Source: Combretum micranthum (Eukaryota; Streptophyta; Magnoliopsida; Myrtales; Combretaceae). Taken from it: 64,000 bases of DNA. Shown here one piece after another: positions 46,531 through 60,589 of this stretch. Under the pieces are notes generated by a model. That model was not told where the DNA came from. It searched no databases and was given only the letters and a program-made list of their open reading frames with translations. Within the stretch, counting starts at the first letter, position 1. Every line of letters begins with the position of its first letter. The position numbers and the translations under genes are program-made. The stretch covers positions 186,001-250,000 of the forward strand of contig JAMXBD010001400.1 of NCBI GenBank assembly GCA_024138025.1, read 5' to 3'.

Positions 46531-47370
46531 CACCCCTTTCTCCATCCTCCAAGATTGCACATTGTTGAGTTGCTCAATGATCGACTTTGAGCATAAATTG
46601 TCACAATCCTAAGAGGGGGCCTAGTAGGATTGCCTTGAAGTTACCATATCACGTGTGCACCTGTAATATGAGAATCATCTTGCAAGTCAAAGATTAAAAG
46701 ACTCTAATTTATTTATTTAATTCCATAATTTAATCATACATATATATAATAACTTTACTTAAATTCACTAAGGATCCGATTTATCAATATTCTACCAAGA
46801 TCGCAGAAAATCAATATGCCCTACCTTAAGGTAAAAATGGGGTTTCAATCCTGCAAATGTACCAAAGTCTTAATTGTTTGTATAATTTTTTCTATTTTTG
46901 TATTCTAAGTTCAATATATCATATATCTCTAACTTCAATAAAGTCTGATGGAAGATCACTCTCACACATTCTTAACTCGATCCCAACTAGTGTTATTCCA
47001 CCACAAAAGCTGTTGGGGGTGAGTGAAACCGCAGCTCAATGAGTTCATTCCTCATTACTACCGGCCACGCAAGTTATCAAGCATTGATTAAATATTCATG
47101 CAAATCTATTTACATGCGATATGAATGCATACATAATGAATACAAGCAACACATCTATGGGAGTCTAGAGCCATAAATGATGTAGATTTATGCTGTCTAC
47201 ATATCAGTTGGCTCCCATATTTAGTCACATAAGATACCTCGTCTTATTTATAATGAGGTTACCTGGTGGTAGCGTCCATCCAGACTTAGCCAATAATTAT
47301 ATGCAGTTGGCAAAAGGCAATATTCCCCTACGTGTTCACGTGATTTACGCTGGTTAATATTTAAATATAA

Positions 47371-47460
47371 CCATCACCAAATAATGGTGAATCAAACTAA
47401 CCATCACCATTTAATGGCGAATCAAACTGACCATCACCATTTAATGGCGAATCGAGCAAG
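47371..47460. repeat. Three exact-length 30-base tandem repeats
   Basis: Units start at 47371, 47401 and 47431 with CCATCACCATTTAATGGCGA. Each unit is partly palindromic (CCAT...ATGG). The second and third copies differ at few positions. Confidence 0.93.
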
Positions 47461-50400
47461 TAGACCTCCAGTCAAGCAACATCTACTGCCATTTGACAAA
47501 TGGACCTCTAACTCAAGCAACATTCATTGTCAAAACAATACTCAGAAAATGTCCCATGTTTATTTTATAAACTCTTTTGGTAAAACTCGTTTAAGAGATA
47601 AAAGAGCAACTTGAGAATTTCTAAGTCATGGTTTTTGAAAAATATATTTAAAAAATACATTTAATTGCAAATCCGAGACATTACCTACCGGAGGTTTCAA
47701 GCACATGCAACAAGTATATTCGATTTGTTAGTCGAGTGATTTTACTTAATCATTTATTGGGGTGATCATGCGGATGATAGCATTCACATTAATTAGTCAT
47801 TCATCAAACAAGCAATACAACCAATCATAACAACAAGCAGTAGCGAACACAAGCAAATAGCATATCATCAAAAATCCCTCACCTAAGCATTTTTGTTTAC
47901 TTGATATGCCCTTGTGAAGTATTTGGGGTTTGGGAACGTAGGCTCAAAATCTCCTGTGAAATGAAATAATAATTGCTCGTTACAATATTTATAGTTTTGT
48001 AATAAGTCCTAAAATCGGTTTTTATCATTTTTACTCTTACTTTCTCATTTCTGATCCATATTTGACTTATAGAATATTTAAGTCCTATTTTGCTTAATAA
48101 TTTAGCCTTTATTGTTTATATAGTTCTTTTAGCATATCTATCTTAAGGTAGTTGGTATGTACTATTTATTATTTATTTTCATTTTGCTTGTCTTCATTTT
48201 AAGTAATATTTATTTTTTCATTTACTTTATTTAAAATTTATTTAAGTTTCTCTTCACCAGCGTCCGTGTTGATAGATAAATTTTTATTTATTATTTCTTC
48301 GTTTGTCAACCTTATCTATCTTTTTTTAACCAATATTTTCATCATTTAAGGTCATATTCTAGTATCTCGTCCTTTAAAAATTCTTTTAACATATTTGTAA
48401 GTTTATATAATTAAACATATATATATATACATACCAATGTAAATTTAAGATTTATTAAATTTAAATTAATTAATTAAAAAATTGTTTTTATGTAAACATA
48501 TAACCGTGATATGTAGAATATATCCTTATAAGTCTAATTTAATTTTCGTGTTAAAATAAAAAGGAAAATGGATTTTTAAGTTCTACACTAGCAGTTGTGG
48601 GGTTGTGCTAAAGGGAGGGAATACCAGTCTGAATCCTTTCCCACCTTTTGCACTGCCAGTTTTCAGGGGAGGGATTGCGTCATTTGTTCTCTACCCCTCC
48701 TTCTGCACCTATGCTGAAGGGAGGGGTGAATTGTCTTGTCTCTTTGCTTAATTCTAAGGAAATGATTTATACTTTATTTGAAAATTTGGACTCCTTGTTG
48801 AAGGGCTAAGGTCTCTTTTGTTAAGTTTCTTCTTCCATACCATATACTTAATGCATTTAGTAAGGTTTAAGTTAGTTTTGTTATAGTTTAAACATGGTTT
48901 TGGTTCCTTTTTCCTTTGATTCGAATTTCCTAAGCTTTAGAGTTCTAAATTCTTAAGTTGATGTTTTTCATGTTTATATACAGCCAAGAATCATCATCAT
49001 CATAATTATAGCTTATCTTGTTGAATTCATTAAAAAAGCATCTACTCTTCCAAACACATAAGCTCTTCAAAAAACAACTTAATCCATCCTAGTGTCTATA
49101 CATGAATATAATAGAAAACCAAAATTAGATAGAAGTCACCTTAATTAGATGTGAAAGAGGATACTAAGCATTCCTTCTTGACAAGAAATTATCCTAGCAT
49201 TAGAAGACATGATGTGAGTTTCAAATGATTCTCAGATCTAATTATTTCAATTGAAACTCTCTTATCTTTAATGTTAGACTTTGGAAATTCGTTTGCTTAG
49301 CTAGAAGAGTTATTATCCTTTTAAATATGTCAAGGTAATATCTATGGAAGAAATAAAGCTTGGTTATTATTTTGGTTTGTTTGTAATGTTTGTCTTGTTT
49401 GATACGGAGCTTTCACAATAGGGAAATGAAGAAAATAGGGGTTGTTGCTCTGGTTTTTTTTTTTTTTCTTCCTTTTGTTATGGTGATTTTTTAGAGAAGA
49501 ATGGGTTATTTAAGTTGGTTAAGGTGTCTGATTTTTAGGTTACTAGTTAGGGATTAAATGTGCTTGTCCTAATGCCAATTACTACCTATCTATATGCATC
49601 AAACAAGGTGTATAAAGTGATACATATTGGCTGTATTTTGGACGCGAAACAGAGGCTGTTGTTGTTGTTTTTCATTTGAATTTATTGTTGCATTAAGTAG
49701 GTTGTTGTGTGTTTGTTTTGTTGATTTTCTCAAGTCAATAATTAACTATCCATGTATACATTTGATGAGATGTTGTTGGAGCTCGTTTGATCAATATTTC
49801 AACTTTTGTGAGCTCCTAAATCCTACTCTATGTTAGGCTAAGTTTGGTAGAGATTGAGTTGCAAATTTTTGGACGCTGCAATTTGTGGATGTTTATTTGC
49901 TTTGGAACTAGTGTTTCCACGGGATTTCTGGTGAAAATTCTTCACCGTTCCAACCTTCATTTGGAGCTTCATGGCTTCATTTATTGTGGAGCTTAGTTGG
50001 TAATTCCTCTATAGTTTACATGTCATTTTCCAATTGACTTTTGAAGGCTATTTAAATGTAATTTCCATGGAGTTGCTGGCATCTATTATCTTCCCATGCA
50101 GTAGCCGAATTTTTTATGATGTTTTCCCACTATGTAGCTTTATATTACAAAGCTATACATGGTAAAAATTTTGCAGCAACTTGGAGTTGTTGTCTCCTCC
50201 TCAACAGCTACAAGTCACGGTGTACATAAGAAGAATTTATAGCACATATTGTCTCCTACATGTAGCAGCAGTCCATGAGAATTTAGGTGGGATTTTAGCC
50301 GATTTTACAAGTTGAACAAGAGCTCTTTATCTTTATTTAAATGTCATGGATGTTTGGAAACTTTTCATTTACTAACATGTCCTTATCATCTCGACTTTTA

Positions 50401-51848
50401 TTGTGAATTATGTTCAAATTTGAGGACAAATGGCATAACAAATTTCAAAGAGAACAGCTAGTATTCTTATTGTAATTTTTAACCGTGTATTACATATATC
50501 ACTATTCTATTACTTGTTTAATTTATATTATAAGTTAATTCATCAAGTACTAAGTCCCACGCTTAGTTTTATATTAGTTATATAGGGTTTTATCTCTAGA
50601 AGTTGATATAAAGCTCCCACAAAATATCTAGAATATCCATGAGTTCAAATTTTGAATTTAAAGTTTACACGATTAAATAGTTTCTTAGTTTCATCTTACG
50701 TGATTAAGGTTTTCTGGACTCGGTAAGCTAAATTAGGGTTTTAGTTCCTATAGACTCAGAATTTCCTAACTAAAATTATGGTGTAATCTAAATATTTATC
50801 TAAAGTCTATTATTTATGGATCTATTTTCATTCTCATTACATATTTATAACACTAGTGGTTCGTGTTTTAGTTATCATTTTATAGTCAATTTGATCTATA
50901 AAGCGGTTGTCTTTTATTATTTTTGAAATGTAGAGCTACTTTTAATTATATCTTGAGTTATTTACTCAAGATATGAAATCTTGTCTTTAATATCATTAGG
51001 GCTAAAGAAATTTCTATTCGAGTTTTTAATTTATAAATAAACTCATTACTACTCATAGTTTTACTTTAAGATTTTTGCCGAGTTTTAAGTTTATTATCTA
51101 TTTCATATTTGCTATTCTATTTGTTTTACTAGTTATAAAAATTCTCTAAATTATAGAGTTAAATGAGGATTTTAGTCCCTATAAACTGAAAATTATCTAA
51201 TTAAAGTATTGGTAAATTCAAATATTTAATTAAAGTTTAAATTTTTAGATATTGATCAATTTTTGATTTTTTCGCGTATTTTATAATTCTAATGATTATC
51301 ATTAAACTTTTTTATATAACTAGTAAGTTCTAAAAATTAATCGTCTTTTATTGTAATTAAAATTTAAGGTCAACTATGATTGTTTGTTGAGTTATTTATT
51401 CATGTTGCAGAATCTTATCCCAAGAATTATTTATTTAATAATTGATGATCATAATTTTCTAATACTACTAAAGAGTTTTTAAAGTTTCATTAACAACTTG
51501 GAAATCATATATCATTAGTTAGTGTAGAATTTATTTTCTCATTATTAAACTTAAGATAAAAGGATTTTGAAGTTTACAGTATCGATCAATTTATCATGGA
51601 TCATTGATTGTCTAAGGTTATAGAAGTTATATTTTGCGTTTTGAAATTTTGTTGGTAAGGATTCTAATTTTTCTAACTATAATCAAATTTGTTCACACTT
51701 AATATTTTAATAATTTTAAATCGCAAATAATTGAGAGTGATTTTCTGCAACTTTTTATTATAATTATATATTATATTTTTGGTAATTATTCTAATAAGTT
51801 TATGTAAGATTAGGGGGACTACAAAAATTCTTACTTCAATCCCAACTA

Positions 51849-52040
51849 GCAACACAGCTGCCTTTAGCAAAGATGTCCTCTCTCTGGTGGCTGCTCCGCC
51901 TAAGCTTTATCCACACGAGCTTATTTGACGGTAAGATTAGGGCAAAATCTTATCTTCGCAACTCGTAACACAGTAGCCCTCTAGCAACAATGTCCTCCCT
52001 CTGGTGGGTGATCCTCCTAAGCTTTACCCACACGAACTAC
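51849..52040. repeat. Direct repeat pair, ~76 bases
   Basis: 51849-51922 and 51964-52040 share AACACAG...CTAGCAA/TAGCAAA, then ATGTCCTC...CTCTGGTGG, then CCTAAGCTTTA(T/C)CCACACGA. It lies in the right part of the large LTR-like repeat. Confidence 0.8.
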
Positions 52041-52520
52041 ATCCCACACAAGAATTACCAGCTTGTTAAGTACCGTAGGTAGCATTTAAGCAGTCTGATA
52101 GAGTAGAACTTTAGCCTGATACCAATTATCGTGGGATAGGAGTTCTTCCCCTTAAAGAGTTCCTGTGCAACGCTTAATCATCTCCTATATCATCATTTGT
52201 TACTCATTTGGATGCGCGAACTAGCTATATCTTCCATGTTCTTCCCAGGTCTGTTCTAAGCCCTACATTCTCATAAGGAGCGCCTTTTTGGCTTTTCCAC
52301 AATCGTCCATATATTTAAGAGACTCAACTATTCTAATTGGTTTCGATCTACCTTCGCCTCATTAGGAGAGCCACATAACTCCTAACCGTTTATTCATGGA
52401 AGGCCAAACTCACCTTAATAATTAACCAACACCACAAACAAACCCCTATTGATGCCACTCACAATACTATATGCCAAAGCGAAACACTACCACAAGACCC
52501 TCATCTCTCAGATCGTGACA

Positions 52521-55484
52521 TCTTATTTGTTTTGAAAAAAACTATTTGTTAATGGAAAATGCTTTTTTCTTTAAAAAGTTTTTCAAAAAACTAACATGTT
52601 TTTTTCAAATGTTTGACTTATGTTATAAAAATAATTTTCTTTTATTTGTTTCTTCCAAATACATGGATAATGGAAATACCAAGATAATTAGTAATAAATA
52701 TATTCTATGATGAGAAATTAAAATATACCTAAATAAAAGATATTAAAAAATGAATAATGAATTTCATTGGTAATAAATGATTGATAAACTGATCTCGTAA
52801 ATTGATTGAAAAAATCTGTAAATTGTTTTTCCAAAAATATGCTATGAATGTGTTTTTATTTTCCAAACAACAAATAATGCTTTTCAATAATTATTTTACT
52901 TTTCTTCAAACAAACATGATAAACTAAAAAAAAAAAAAAATTTTCTAAAAGGTATTTTCATAAAAATAAATAGGAATAATATAATTGCGGTATTTATTTT
53001 ATCAAATTAATTACTTCTAAGCCCACTACAAGTTAACACATGCCAACTTTCAATATATTTTTAACAGAATTAATGGAATGTGTGAAATCCTAAAAGTTTC
53101 AACGTCATAAATTTCTCAAGATCGATTTTTTTTTGTTATTTAGGCTTTCCACATGGAAAATTTAATTTTTATCGCTAATTTGCTTAATAAGTAAATGAAA
53201 GAGAATCGATTAATAACTAAGGGTTCATGATTGCCATAATGATTATGTTACGTATTTTTAGTTCATACTAAAAATTAAGGAACTTATTATATAAAAAGAA
53301 GGATAAGTGGCTTATGATAATCCTTATTACACTATAATCTTTTAATTCTTTAATTGTTAATTATTCAAACCTAGTTAAAGGTGATAATGGTGGAAAATTC
53401 TACATTTAGGTGGCATTTCTTAACATGATCAGTTCAATTGACTATTTTCTTTTATGCCATTACAATAAGGGTGGCATGACTCGAACATGATACCTCCCAC
53501 TTGAAATACTGGAGGAAATGACACTAGATATAAAGTAATTGACAGTTCAATTGGCTATTTAATAATTGAAATTTATACTGCACCATTAAAATACTTAATA
53601 TATATTAATGTCACAAGTGTCTTTACTTTTTGATCTTAACTATTTAGTGTCTAAAGTTCAGCTTTTTACGATTTAATGATTCCACTTTGAGATAAGTTTG
53701 GTTTAATATCTCATATATGCTAAAACAAACATCATTTCAAAATAAGAACACTAAATTGCAAATACTTGAAACACTAATTTGAACATTATTTCGAATTAAA
53801 GAAAATGAAATTATAGATACTAAATTAACAAAATTTGATACCTTTATCCTGTATTTATATAAGTATTTTAGCATCTATAGTTTTATAGCAATTAAATAAG
53901 ATCAACTAAAGGATCAATTAAAGCAACAACTATACAAGTATAAATGGACTCCAACACACCACATTTGCCATTTGGGGTGCCACATGCAATGCATATGTAC
54001 TGAGGTTTTAAGTTTTAACACAAAATTCCCATTTAATTAAATTACATCCCAGGTGCAATTAACCACAAAGCATGCATGCAATGGTGAGGTGTCCTTGTGC
54101 ATGTTAGCAAAAGGGACGATTGTTACTTTGGGGTGAGGAGGAGACAGGTCGATGTTAGATTTATCTGTTCAATTTTTATTATAATTTTAATACATGTAAT
54201 GAAATATTTTTTTATTATATATTCAACAAAATAAAGCATATAATACTATACTTAATATTTATGTAACACTTTATGATGATTGCCTACATTTACAAGATAT
54301 TTGTTTATTGATAATGTAAAAGTAAAGTAGCAATATCATAAAATGCTTTGTATAAGCAAGAAATATTCACCAAATGACTTTTAAAAGTATTGATATATAT
54401 AAACTAATATCTTCATAATCTATATTGAGAAATTGTTTTTAATATATATGGTACATGATTAATAACTTCAAAAATCCAATTATTTCTAATAAGTGGCACT
54501 AATAAATTTATCAAAATATTTACTAACAACACTATATAAAGATTTCCCAAGAGCAAGGCTTTTGCCCTTGACTAGTTTCATTATATTTAATATATATCTA
54601 GTTAATTATTAATGATTGGAATTTTTTTCATATCCTTAAAAAAATATTAATTGATAAAAAAATGGCTTAAAGTGCAAATGCATCAAAGAATATAAACTGA
54701 GATAAGAATAAGAAAAATAAATTGAATATGAAAAATTCCTACTATAATCATAATATCTCTTCTAATTTACCATAGACATAATATAATTATAGGCCCATGC
54801 CCTTTTGTCTACACACACACATACACATATATATTCAATTTTCAACTACCATATTAAATGGAAAATCAATCATCTCAATTCATTCCATATATTCATAAAG
54901 CCTTACTATTAATATCGTATAATCAATTAACATAAAAAACTTGTAAAAATATTTAGAATAAAAAGAAAATTTTAAATTTAATATATGGCATTTTGAACTT
55001 TCTAAAAATAAAATTTAAGATGATGAGAAATTTGAATAAACTTGTGAAAGGAAAATTTGTTGTAATATTTGAAAACCTTTAAAAGATAAAAATATTAATA
55101 AAAGAGAAAGGTTTTATTGTACTCTTTATTTCTTTTTTCCATACCCTGTTTACATTGAAAACACATATCAACAATAAGAAAAAAAATACTGCTAAATCAA
55201 AAGGGTATGGTAAAGAAAAAAGGAAAAAAAAGGGAAAAGAGAAACAAATGAAACATAGAGAATCAAACCTCTAATGTGCAGGATATGAAATCAAGACTTA
55301 GCTACTACACTATCAACTATCGTAGTTATTTTATTTCTAGTTATAAAATATCACATGTCCCATACTATGCTAACACACAATTTCCAAGAAGCTGGGGGTG
55401 GGGTTGCAGGTACACCAAGACCCCCTAGATCTGTTATTGCATGTTAGTACACATCATTCCAAGATCTAGCATCATGTAGTTGCT
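52521..55484. other. Intergenic, very AT-rich, no feature supported
   Basis: No ORF with known homology and no clear repeat termini. A few poly-A runs and an ACACACACATACACATATATAT stretch near 54,815 are the only notable local patterns. Confidence 0.6.
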
Positions 55485-56350
55485 CACTACAACAAAAATG
55501 GTTTTCTACTTTTAAACATGGCTAAATGTGAATTAAACGTGACCAAATACAATTTGTTACGTTCTAATATATGTGGCTAATAAACATCGTGAAAAGTGTG
55601 TCGTAGACTGATTTGGTCACATTTAAAATGTAGATGTAGCCAGAGAAGCTTAAGACGCCAATTGTATTGTAATGTGCTACATTTAAACACGACCAATCAA
55701 GAGGTATAAGTGACACATTAGTGTGGCTAAATATAATTGCACTATATTATCTCATTGTAAAATGTGGCAAATAGTGCTAATTAGCAATGTTTAGATGTCA
55801 ATTGGGCCACTTTGCTATATTTTCTACATGACCATTCATTTTAATTAGCCACTTTTAAATATCATGTTATCCTGAATTTGTGCCAATAAGCATTGTTTAT
55901 GAACTAAATTTGTTATGAGTAAACGTAACTGTTCTACTAAATTTGTAGTGTGTAATCGTGATCGAACATATAGCTACGTCTAAATGTAACTGTTCGGCTA
56001 AATTTGTTTAAGTTTGTTTTGTTTAAGCGTAACCAATTATATAAATTAGCCACATTTAAAAGTGATTGTTCTACTAAATTTGCAACATGTAAATGTAACT
56101 ATTCCTTGTAGATTAGTACTTTTAAATGTTGCAATTTGGTTACTTTAGCATTTTTTTTAAACATAACCATCCATCTAAATTGGTCACATTTAAGTGTGGC
56201 TACTCTATTAAACAAGTCACGTTTAATAGTTACTAACCAATTAAATTTGCCAAAATATATGTACTCCTACTTAATATGTGTTTATAGTAGCTATATTATA
56301 CATCTATTATTCTCTACTTAATATGTTTATGCAAAAGTAGCTACAGTAAA
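55485..56350 (+). mobile_element. CACTA-like transposon terminus with subterminal repeats
   Basis: CACTACAACAAAAATGG at 55485 matches the usual plant CACTA (En/Spm) terminal repeat. The next ~750 bases hold many short repeats in both orientations built on TGGCTAAATGTG and CACATTTAAA, as in CACTA subterminal regions. A weaker CACTACAAATTTAG in reverse orientation lies near 55,945. No matching right terminus or transposase found, so this is a fragment or a strongly diverged non-autonomous copy. Confidence 0.6.
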
Positions 56351-58299
56351 ATCACAGCTTGGTGAAGGCACATATCTAATTTGCCAATGATATTTGATTA
56401 GAGCAAGGGTTACTCAGTCAAATTCTATTATAAGCATGCCATAAAAAATATACTATTGTTGCCAAGGAAGATCGCTAAACCTAATTTGTAGCATTTGAGG
56501 AAGATGTTATGGCAACTAACCTAACAATAACTCCTTCCAAAAATGGAAAATACAGGGCAATTTAAATTTTGATAAACAATTGACCATACATAAGAGGAAA
56601 AGCTACACCTAAAAAACAAGCGTGAATTGTTATGCCCTGATGGTACCCTAGTAGTGGCAAATAAGCTACATTTGAATACCATCACTAGATTATCTTCAGA
56701 AAATGGCATGTTTTCAAACATCAGGATCTTTTAATTACTTTGATAAGAAATGACAACTACATGTAAGACATAAATTAGTAAATAACTATCATCTCAGTGC
56801 CTAAATATAATATTACAAACCATAATGTCTTTCTAAAAGTCTCTAAACATATACTAATAATTTAAGTACTAACTAGCTTAAACTATAAATAAAAGCAAAT
56901 CACTTATCCCATAATCTTCCATGAATTTTCAGTCTTGAAGTTCTTATCGGAGCTAAACTCCTGAAGTGACTAGCCATGGCCTAAGTATAAACCTGCAAAG
57001 ACTGTTGGAGTATGAGCGAAACCACGAGCTTAGTGAATAACCAGAACTTACCATATATCAAACAAGTTATTAATAATCATATGAAAATGCATCAATTAAG
57101 CATATGTATAAATACAAGCCTGGATAACCTGAAATCTAAAGCAAGATGAAGATTTACGCCCTCTCATCGGGGTTGAAGAACACAATACTATGACCCACCC
57201 ACCCAAGAGAGACTAAGCATATAGGAAAACAATAATACTCACTTTAATTATCTCTTTGAATTTATCGTGTCTTTAATACTCATTTCCTGTTTTAGCTTTA
57301 GAAACTCCACTAAGTGTTAGTCATTTCAAGCAATACCATAAGTGGCGTCCTTCATTTACATTTTAGTTCCTATAGTATCAATAGAACAAAGGTAATCTTC
57401 CTTGCCTGGATAAACCAAGCATTACCAGAGATCCGAAACACTAACATGTAGTAGGCTACTACTTACTTAAATGATGCTTATGCAAATCATGCAATGCATG
57501 TTCATTTCATTTATAGAACCAGTAGTTTTTAATGAGGTTTAAGGCGATTAATTATTACACAAACAAGCAATTTTTTTACAAGCAATATAATCATACAGAA
57601 TTTTGTTGTTATTATTATTTGAGTAACTTAGCAATCAATATTTTATACAGCAAATAAATCCCATAAACCCATACAGCAAATTCAAGTTATTATCTTTCAT
57701 TAAAGGTCAACTAAACTACAAGAACACACAATGTAATAAGACTGAATTACTCACCTGCTCATACTAGCTAATTGTAATAGTTAGGTGGAAAATCTTCTAT
57801 AGTTTCAATATCACCTATTGATAAGAGAAAAACCATTCATCAATAAAACATAAATTATAGAACTAAACTCATATGAGTGTCTAAGCATCCTATATTGGTG
57901 TTGGGTTTTCTTTCTATTACTATATTGGCCCTTTAACGATCCTGTGATAATTAATTATTATTTAATTTTTATTTCATTTTGCTTTTCTTGATCATGTTAG
58001 ATATTTATATTTCTATTGGGTTTTCGAAAAAATTGTATTTAGTAGGCTTATTTTTTATAATTATTATTATTGCTATTTTTATATCGTTCCTTATCTGACC
58101 CATTATAGTAACTTATATTTATTTACTATTTTTTAGTGTCGTCATGTTTCTTTTGATATACTTCATAAAATTTTCTTGTTATGAGTGGGTATCACATTAG
58201 TAAAAAATTTAGCTTATTTAAATTTCCATTTTTGTATAAAATAAGTATTTTACAATTATTATACTTTATTTTCATTTATAGAGTATATTAATATTAAAA

Positions 58300-58426
58300 A
58301 TAATGATAATAATATCAGTCATAATAATAATGATAATTATAAAGTAATATGCTAGTAATACTAATATTATTTTCATAATAACTATATTAGAATAGTAGTA
58401 ATCTTAATTACAACAACAACAACAAC

Positions 58427-58458
<32 letters not shown>

Positions 58459-58790
58459 AATAATAATAATAATAATAATAATATTGTGGATTATAATGAT
58501 AATAATAATCATTAGTGATAATAATAACAATAATAATTGGTATTAATAACAATAATTATTATAATAATAGTATCATTAATAATAAGGATTATATTAAAAA
58601 TAATAACATTATTAATAATCTAATCAATAATAATAATATCATTATTGATAATAATAGAAGTAGTAGTAATAATAATAATAATAATTCTTTTTTTGTAGTA
58701 GTAATATTAATAACAATAATAATACTCATATTACTAGTAGTATCAACAACAACAACAACAACAATAATAATAATATATGGATTAAACAAA
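58300..58790. repeat. AAC/AAT microsatellite block
   Basis: Perfect CAA runs (58411-58455) pass into AAT runs (58456-58482), then ~300 bases of imperfect AAT/ATT/GTA triplets. They produce the Asn/Ile-rich frames seen here, which are not genes. Confidence 0.93.
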
Positions 58791-58828
58791 TTTGATTTTA
58801 AATTTTTGTTTAAAGAATCTACGAGTTA

Positions 58829-58849
58829 CACGGCTGTGAACCAGCCGTG
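58829..58849. repeat. Short perfect hairpin
   Basis: CACGGCTG and CAGCCGTG form an 8-base stem with a 5-base loop, 55 bases before the polypurine tract. Confidence 0.6.
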
Positions 58850-60132
58850 CTTTTCTAGCTTTCAAACCTATAATTGAAGTTGAGAGATACTCGAGGGGGA
58901 GGCTGTCACGCCCCGAATGGTACCCTAAACGTGGCAGTCTGTCGTACACAATATTAAAGCCTAAGAATGACCACCTCAATCACGCAAAGGCTTCCATACT
59001 ATGTACAAGGCGTCTAACACATGAAGGAGACACATCGGAGTGATACATTTTATGTTGATACAACTTCAGTAACAATATAAAGGAAATTCAATTCACTACA
59101 CTTCAAATACAAATCATTATACTTCAATTACAATTCATCAAAAGATTTCACTATATCAAAATATTACAAGGCAATTCGCAGAACCTAGCAAATATTTTCA
59201 AGCATTCTTATTCCCTGCCAGAATCCTGAAGTCATTTTCGACTCCAACCATCTTTGTCCCTACTTAGCATTCTTAAGATAACCTGTTCATTCAAACATCT
59301 ATCGGGGTATAAGCTACACTAACTCAGTGAGAATTCCCTTAATTTCGTACCATAACAAGCAAGTTATAAATCATCCATATGATATACATGAACAAACACA
59401 TAAGCATACAATTATGTATAGGTATTCGGAACCCACACATAGAACGGATTTACGCCCTCCGTATCTTGGGTTAGGGATGGTATTGAAGTCTACACGACCG
59501 CTGCTAGTCCCCGAGCCTCCCGGCTCATAGCACTAGACTCGGCTAGGCTCATACATGGAATGCATCCTCGGTGCGCCTTAGTTCCCTATGAATGAGCTCC
59601 AATACTGGGTCTCATTATCTAAACGAGTCCTCGGACCATACCGATCGACCTGCGTAGGAGTAGCACGCTACCAAATACAACATGTCCGATGCGATGCATG
59701 ACCAATTTAATTTTTTGCTTAAGTCAAAATATTCTTGCATTCTTTAGAGTGACCAACCAATATCATACACATAACAGAGATAATATGAACAGTGCAGTTA
59801 TCCAATCGAATCGTGGTTTCGATATGCTTGAGTATTTTTTGGCATACATTCATCACAGTCTCATCATCTATCCCATCCCCATTCATATCGATTTTTATTT
59901 GTTCCTGTAATTCTAATGCAACTAGCTACAAACACAATCAAGGTAACAAAATAAGGAAAAAACTTACTCGGTCATTGGATCATCGATCTCTTTGTAAAAA
60001 TAATTCAGTGGTATGGAATCATCGATTTCGGGATCACCTATAAAGGAAGAAATACCTTAATAAGTATTTCATCACTTAATTAGTCTAAACTATTTTATAT
60101 AACTATTAAATTTGTAATTCTCGTCCTACGCG

Positions 60133-60231
60133 GGAATTCCAACTTAAAACGGACATAACTTGGTCGTTTCAACTCGTAATTTAGAAAATTATATATCGAT
60201 CTCTATCTACTTCGAAAGATCTATCTAATTC
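60133..60231 (+). repeat. Left arm of a long inverted repeat
   Basis: About 100 bases opening GGAATTCCAACTTAAAACGG, matching the complement of 63,420-63,519 at roughly four of five positions. Shared landmarks in order are CATAACTTG, AACTCG, TATATCG, CTA(T/C)CTACT and AAAGATCTA. Confidence 0.88.
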
Positions 60232-60589
60232 TAATATTATTTTCAAGTTTTAAAAATATCTGTGTCATGGAACAGAAGGATCAGATCTGATCAGTAACGA
60301 TCCCTATTTTCGAAAAATAGTTTTGTAATTGTTTGAAATGTTTCTATTTGATAATTCAAGTATACATGAAATATGAATAATTTCCTAACATAAATGACAT
60401 GTGATGAGTTTAATGTATGCATGATCTTGATGATTTTTGCTAAAAAAATTTTTTATAACTTTTTATTTTGCAAGACCATAATAACAACTACTTATGAAAA
60501 ATCTAGTTTTCTAACTTTGACATCACATAGTGTTTTGGAATTCATTCTTAGGAATTTCTAGTTATCTTAGTTAAAATTGAGTCTTCATA

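Larger units (their letters stand above)
46599..52520 (+). mobile_element. Large LTR-like repeat (~5.9 kb), no internal genes
   Basis: Starts TGTCACAATCCTAAGAG and ends CTCAGATCGTGACA, whose complement starts TGTCACGATCTGAG. TG...CA ends and the TGTCAC tip fit a long LTR, and the region 46,990-47,200 (GTTGGGGGTGAGTGAAACC and onward) resembles 57,000-57,180 in the next copy. It encodes no protein I can support; the short frames inside are chance. No matching target duplication flanks it (TAAAT left, TCTTA right), so it may be two fused fragments. Confidence 0.45.
56628..58903 (+). mobile_element. Truncated LTR-like repeat, same superfamily
   Basis: Begins TGTTATGCCCTGATGGTACCC, close to the start at 58,904 (TGTCACGCCCCGAATGGTACC). 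The module at 57,000-57,180 (GTTGGAGTATGAGCGAAACC, ATTTACGCCCTC) recurs at 46,990 and 59,290-59,460. It ends in AT microsatellites and ~110 bases of what may be internal retrotransposon DNA with a polypurine tract (GAGGGGGAGGC, 58893-58903) directly before the next copy. Confidence 0.55.

Noticed and set aside
46599..52520. A complete solo LTR with target duplication
   Set aside because: I looked for 5-bp duplications at both ends (TAAAT versus TCTTA) and they do not match, so only an LTR-like assignment is kept.
58515..58877. 120-codon Asn/Ile-rich frame
   Set aside because: It is generated entirely by AAT/AAC microsatellites and their edges.
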